A stretch of DNA of 9,761 bases from Sedimenticola sp. Lineage in GTDB: Bacteria > Pseudomonadota > Gammaproteobacteria > Chromatiales > Chromatiaceae. The position numbers and the translations under genes are program-made. The DNA is taken from positions 1-9,761 of the forward strand of contig JALVUB010000093.1 in assembly GCA_027023915.1 (NCBI GenBank), written 5' to 3'. The notes under the pieces are model-generated. The model ran no database searches and was not told where the DNA came from. It was given only the letters and a program-made list of their open reading frames with translations. Positions 6,831 through 9,761 of the stretch are shown here, piece by piece (position 1 is the first letter of the stretch; the number at the start of each line of letters is the position of its first letter).

Positions 6831-7729
6831 GGCCTGTTCACCGAAAGCAGCAGCTCAAGGGTGCGGTCGTAGAGCTTGAACAGATCGCCTGAACGGTCGT
6901 CGCCGCCCACGGTGAAAGGGAGCACCAGCTCGGGAATGCCCGCCCGTTGGGCCATCCAGCGGGCGGGACGGTCGTCCTGATAGGCGGCGCGGATCACCGC
7001 CTTCACCGGCGTCTGGCGAACCCGCTGCAACACGGCGGCCAGATCGGCGCTGCTGGGCGGCACCCCGGGCTTGGGTTCCAGGGTGGCCACCCTTTTCAGC
7101 CCCAGCCAGTGTTCCAGATAGACCCAACCATCATGCTGCACCACGATGGGCATGCCGCGCAGCGGCTGGCCCTGTTTGTCCCAGCGCGCCAATGCCTGCT
7201 GCCAGCGCTGGGTGAAGTCGGCCAGCCTGCGCTGGTAGTCCGCCGCGTGAGACGCATCCACCTCGGCCAGCCGCTGGGCCAGCAGACGCGCCACCGGCAG
7301 GATGTTGCGGGGATCGGTCTGAATATGGGGATTGCCCTGGGGATGGACATCGCCCTGGGCCCGGTCCAGCCGCGCGGGACGCTCCAGCAGTGGCACCGCT
7401 GAAGCCGCTTCCAGATAGCCGGGCTGCCCCGGCTGCACCCGGGCGTTGGCAGCCCGGCGCAGCAGCACCGGCAGCCAGCCGATCTCCAGATCGGCACCGC
7501 TGCAGATGAGCAGGTCGGCGCGGCGCAGTCGGGCAATGAGGCTGGGGCGCGCCTGCACATGGTGAGGGTCCTGCAAGGCAGTGGTGGCCACGGTGACCCT
7601 CACATCCTCGCCGCCGATCTCGCGCGCCAGGGCGCCCCATTCGGGTTCGCAGGCGAAGATACGGGTGGCGGCCTGCACCCCAGCCGACAGGCCAAGCAGA
7701 AGAACAACAAACAACAGTGACTTTTTCAT
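6827..7729 (-). CDS. znuA: Periplasmic metal (zinc-type) binding protein, ZnuA/TroA family
   Basis: A 300-residue substrate-binding protein of the cluster A-I (PF01297) type, which captures zinc or a similar metal in the periplasm and passes it to the ABC permease. The signal peptide is MKKSLLFVVLLLGLSAGVQA, with cleavage expected near residue 20. Likely ligands by family position are His56 in DPHHVQ, His135 in GNPH, His199 in VVQHDGW and an acidic residue around Asp277/Asp278 in VGGDDRSGD. The start is decided by AGGAGG five bases before the ATG at 7729. An in-frame ATG at 7759 would put ten non-signal residues ahead of the signal peptide and overlap the preceding gene, so it is less likely. 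The loop 125-135 has only two His residues, much shorter than the His-rich loop of classical ZnuA. The gene sits 10 bases after the porin-like gene and overlaps the permease by 4 bases. Confidence 0.91.
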   Translation of the reverse strand: MKKSLLFVVLLLGLSAGVQAATRIFACEPEWGALAREIGGEDVRVTVATTALQDPHHVQARPSLIARLRRADLLICSGADLEIGWLPVLLRRAANARVQPGQPGYLEAASAVPLLERPARLDRAQGDVHPQGNPHIQTDPRNILPVARLLAQRLAEVDASHAADYQRRLADFTQRWQQALARWDKQGQPLRGMPIVVQHDGWVYLEHWLGLKRVATLEPKPGVPPSSADLAAVLQRVRQTPVKAVIRAAYQDDRPARWMAQRAGIPELVLPFTVGGDDRSGDLFKLYDRTLELLLSVNRP

Positions 7730-7739
7730 CACGGCCTCC

Positions 7740-9056
7740 TCAGAATTCATGAGCGCCATGGGCGCCCAGGCTGGCGATGTATTGCAGAATCACGCGATCG
7801 TCGCTGAGCGGCAGCGACTCGTCGTGGGTGAGCTGCAAACGCAGACGACTGAACTCACTGTGGCTCCAGTCCACCATGAAGGAGACCTCCCAGGGATCAT
7901 GCCCCTGGCGGTCCAGCGCGGTGCCGGCGAACAGGGCACCGGGGTTCTGGGCGTGCAACCCGGAACCCCTCATCCCCACCCGCCACGCGGGCATGAACTG
8001 ATAGGCCGCCTGTGCGTACCAGCCATACTGGTGTTTGTCGTAGGACAGCCATGTCTTGCCAACCGGCTGGAAGTTGCCCTTTTCGTGGCGCCAGAAAAGA
8101 CCACCCTGGAGCACCGCGTTGTGACGGTAGGGGTTGCCGTTGGGCGCCCATTTCCAGACCAAGTCGGCAATAACCAGATCGCTGCTGCCGGTGAACAGAT
8201 CACCCGCCCCGGTGTCGCGATTCCGCGGCTCTGCCGACAGCCAGGAGATACCGGCCAGCCAGCTGTTGCTCTCGTCATAGTCGTCGCCGGCGTGTAGGAA
8301 AAGGCTCCAGGCCCCCACGCCGTTGTGGGCCGAGCCGCCCACCGGAAACTGGGCACCGCGCATCAGCTCGCCGCCGAATTCGACAAAGGTGTCGGTGGGC
8401 GCCAGCCAGCGCAACTGCAAGCCGTCATCCAGATAGGCGTTGTTCAGAAACACACGGTATGGCAGTGGCCGGTCGGCGAAGTCGTCGGTATGGGTGTGAC
8501 GCTCGTTCATGTAGCCGATGGCGGAATGGAAACGGCCTGCTTTAAGAGTAAGGTCGTAGGGCAGGGTGAGGGTCTGCAACCAGGCCTCTTCCACGCCAAT
8601 GGTGGTGTTGCCGCCTTCGTCCGCCAGGGTGGCGGTGAAGTTGCCGAAAAAACGGTCATCCACATTGGCTTGCAGATTGACCTCTGATTCCCCCAATGAA
8701 AAGCCCTGACTTCCCGGCGAAGCCTCCGCAGGCGGCGAGAAGCCGGCAATGGCGCCGCCGGTGTCGCGACGAAACGCCTGATAGCGGCCATTGAGAATCA
8801 CCGAAATGGCCGGGTTGAAGGCATTGACACGCTGCTGCTCCGCAGGCTGGGCGGGCGGCGGCGCAGGCTGTGCCGCCTGACGCGCCTCCAACTGATCGAT
8901 GCGCTTTTGCAGCGCCGTAATCTGCGCCTGATAGTTCTTTTGCAGCGCCTTGAGCTGTTGTTTCAGTTGTTCGATCTCTGCCGACTGGTCCGCCCCCCAC
9001 GCCGGCAGGCACAGGCAGGCAGCCAGAACGGCGAGGGGAATCCTGATTCCGGACAT
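7740..9056 (-). CDS. Outer-membrane porin-like protein with N-terminal coiled coil, metal-operon associated
   Basis: A 438-residue exported protein. The signal peptide is MSGIRIPLAVLAACLCLPAWG (1-21). It is followed by a heptad-rich coiled coil with IEQLKQQLKALQKNYQAQI (28-46) extending to about 60, a Pro/Ala linker (61-72), and from about 80 to the end alternating aromatic and polar strands typical of a beta-barrel. The last residue is Phe, as expected for BAM-dependent outer-membrane proteins, and the tail ends GAHGAHEF. Coiled coil plus barrel is also the layout of trimeric porins of the OprO/OprP type. There is no TonB box or plug domain, so this is not a TonB-dependent receptor. The RBS GGAGAGGA precedes the ATG at 9056. 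Location next to the metal-binding protein suggests a channel for zinc or a metal complex; this role is inferred. The His-rich tail could bind metal. Confidence 0.8.
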   Translation of the reverse strand: MSGIRIPLAVLAACLCLPAWGADQSAEIEQLKQQLKALQKNYQAQITALQKRIDQLEARQAAQPAPPPAQPAEQQRVNAFNPAISVILNGRYQAFRRDTGGAIAGFSPPAEASPGSQGFSLGESEVNLQANVDDRFFGNFTATLADEGGNTTIGVEEAWLQTLTLPYDLTLKAGRFHSAIGYMNERHTHTDDFADRPLPYRVFLNNAYLDDGLQLRWLAPTDTFVEFGGELMRGAQFPVGGSAHNGVGAWSLFLHAGDDYDESNSWLAGISWLSAEPRNRDTGAGDLFTGSSDLVIADLVWKWAPNGNPYRHNAVLQGGLFWRHEKGNFQPVGKTWLSYDKHQYGWYAQAAYQFMPAWRVGMRGSGLHAQNPGALFAGTALDRQGHDPWEVSFMVDWSHSEFSRLRLQLTHDESLPLSDDRVILQYIASLGAHGAHEF

Positions 9057-9083
9057 AATTCCTCTCCTCGCTGGAACAGACAG

Positions 9084-9108
9084 AAAAATACCGGCGCCGA
9101 CGGCACCG
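9084..9108 (-). terminator. Terminator-like hairpin between the small Cys/His gene and the porin gene
   Basis: On the minus strand CGGTGCC-GTC-GGCGCCG (9108-9092) forms a seven-pair stem with one T-G pair and a three-base loop, followed by GTA and T5. It lies in the 64-base gap before the porin-like gene, inside what otherwise looks like one operon. It may attenuate transcription or stabilise the 3' end of an upstream transcript. Confidence 0.5.
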
Positions 9109-9120
9109 ACGTTTCATGTT

Positions 9121-9414
9121 TCAACGGAAGAGAAATGGCGGCGCGCGCGACGGCGTTGCCCGCAGCGGGCGCTGGCGCGACGGCGTGGGCGATGAGAAAA
9201 CAGCAACGGCTCGCCGTGCGATCCGACGCGGTAGGATCACGCCCTGGGTGGGAACAGTGCTGGAATACTGGTCCAGCACCTGACACTGAAGACAGACGCC
9301 GTTGTGCCCGCCAGCTGCCTGGTGGTGGTGCAACAACACCACCATCTGCATGAACAGCAGCAGGCCGGAAAGCAGCAGAAGCCGCCGGAAGGTAATTCGC
9401 CGAACGGAACTCAC
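9121..9414 (-). CDS. Small DUF2946-like membrane protein, Cys/His-containing
   Basis: A 97-residue protein with one N-terminal hydrophobic helix (about 10-28, LRL-like core LLLLSGLLLFMQMVVLL), then a His/Cys cluster (HHHQ at 29-32, GGH at 35-37, CLQC at 41-44) and an Arg/Pro-rich tail ending SRAPPFLFR. This pattern, a signal-anchor-like helix then HxxxC..C and a C-terminal RxPP, resembles DUF2946 proteins often found beside copper or zinc transport genes; the assignment is from memory of the pattern. The start is a GTG whose bases overlap the stop of the thioredoxin-like gene as GTGA, so translation is coupled. The His and Cys residues suggest metal binding or a thiol partner for the neighbouring thioredoxin-like protein, but no function can be proved. 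The TGA stop is at 9121. Confidence 0.6.
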   Translation of the reverse strand: MSSVRRITFRRLLLLSGLLLFMQMVVLLHHHQAAGGHNGVCLQCQVLDQYSSTVPTQGVILPRRIARRAVAVFSSPTPSRQRPLRATPSRAPPFLFR

Positions 9415-9761
9415 TTTAGCAACGGCGCCACATAATTCTGAAAGGCCTCATCGTCGAATTGACCGCGATGGATATATTTGATGCGACCGTCTTTTGCGAT
9501 AACCACAGTATAGGGAATGATACCACTGGTATTGCCCCACCGGGTGAGCAGGGGACCGGCGGAAGAAGGATCAACCACCAGCACCGGGTAGTTCACCCCC
9601 AGGCTGCGGGCCACGTTGGCCAACTTCTGTTTCTGATCCACGCCGATGCCGACGAACTGCAATCCCTTGTCACGATATTTCTCCTGGTACTGGACGAACT
9701 CCGGAATCTCATATTGGCAGGGCGCGCACCAACTGGCCCAGAAATTCATCATGATGATCTT
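9411..9761 (-). CDS. TlpA/ResA-type thioredoxin-like protein (partial, lacks N-terminus)
   Basis: The C-terminal 116 codons of a thioredoxin-fold protein; the frame is open to the window edge (it begins KIIMMNFWASWCAPC), so the true start lies outside. The active site is WCAPC. Later family features are VGIGVDQ after the second strand, the cis-Pro segment GIIPYTVVI and the final strand/helix with DGRIKYIHRGQFDDEAF. The lone CxxC and the VGIGVD insertion place it with TlpA/ResA/CcmG-like periplasmic reductases, usually membrane-anchored by an N-terminal helix or exported. It would reduce disulfides in periplasmic partners. Coupling to the small Cys-containing protein suggests that it keeps the thiols of that protein or of another exported metal protein reduced. 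This is inference; peroxiredoxin activity is less likely given the motif. Confidence 0.88.
   Translation of the reverse strand, partial: KIIMMNFWASWCAPCQYEIPEFVQYQEKYRDKGLQFVGIGVDQKQKLANVARSLGVNYPVLVVDPSSAGPLLTRWGNTSGIIPYTVVIAKDGRIKYIHRGQFDDEAFQNYVAPLLK

Noticed and set aside
7740..7759. Upstream ATG at 7759 as the binding-protein start
   Set aside because: It would overlap the end of the porin-like gene and place acidic residues ahead of the signal peptide, whereas the ATG at 7729 has AGGAGG at ideal spacing.
7581..8297. Plus-strand frame of 238 codons opposite the porin-like gene
   Set aside because: It is antisense to a protein with signal peptide, coiled coil and C-terminal Phe. High GC content makes such shadow frames common, and nothing in its translation is recognisable.
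9054..9125. Possible Zur box in the gap before the porin-like gene (GTTTCATGTTTCAA)
   Set aside because: It is a short direct repeat of TTTCA rather than the AT-rich palindrome expected of Zur sites, so I do not call an operator.
1..9761. CRISPR arrays, tRNA or rRNA genes, insertion sequences
   Set aside because: I saw no regularly spaced direct repeats, no tRNA-like cloverleaf or rRNA segment, and no transposase motif or terminal inverted repeats, though a tool-based scan was not possible.

Overview
The window reads as a piece of a Gram-negative, most likely gammaproteobacterial, chromosome. The evidence is a cytochrome c maturation pair of the CcmA/CcmB type, type IV pilins with a typical proteobacterial N-terminus, an outer-membrane porin-like protein and a sigma-54 promoter. 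I cannot name the genus. Every gene I can support lies on the minus strand, so the biological reading order runs from high to low coordinates. Coding density is high, and the longest non-coding stretch is about 230 bases (5831-6062).

Region A (9761 to 6063) is a tight, GC-rich metal-uptake operon. In reading order it holds a partial TlpA/ResA-type thioredoxin, a small one-helix Cys/His protein resembling DUF2946, a coiled-coil plus beta-barrel outer-membrane protein, a periplasmic zinc-type binding protein (ZnuA-like) and an ABC-3 permease (ZnuB-like). The genes overlap (GTGA, ATGA) or are closely spaced. The set suggests metal passage across the outer membrane, capture in the periplasm and import. 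No ABC ATPase is visible.

Region B (6062 to 835) is the most interesting part. A consensus -24/-12 sigma-54 promoter drives a type IV major pilin (pilA). A very strong G/C-hairpin plus T10 terminator follows, then a second, diverged major-type pilin, then two tandem paralogous polytopic membrane proteins (about 654 and 664 residues). These two have the layout of GT-C glycosyltransferases with TPR-like tails: an FDD motif in the first periplasmic loop, a HLLNG helix, a VLYVVQRM motif and an EHRNY motif. Their position beside the pilins suggests a pilin glycosylation module with two pilins and two putative transferases. Most of this region is clearly less GC-rich than the genes on either side, which fits an exchangeable or acquired block.

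Region C (823 to 1) begins only 11 bases after the second transferase. It holds ccmA (complete) and ccmB (first 65 codons), the ABC transporter genes of System I cytochrome c maturation. No terminator is visible between the transferases and ccmA, so the pilin/transferase transcript may run into the ccm operon.
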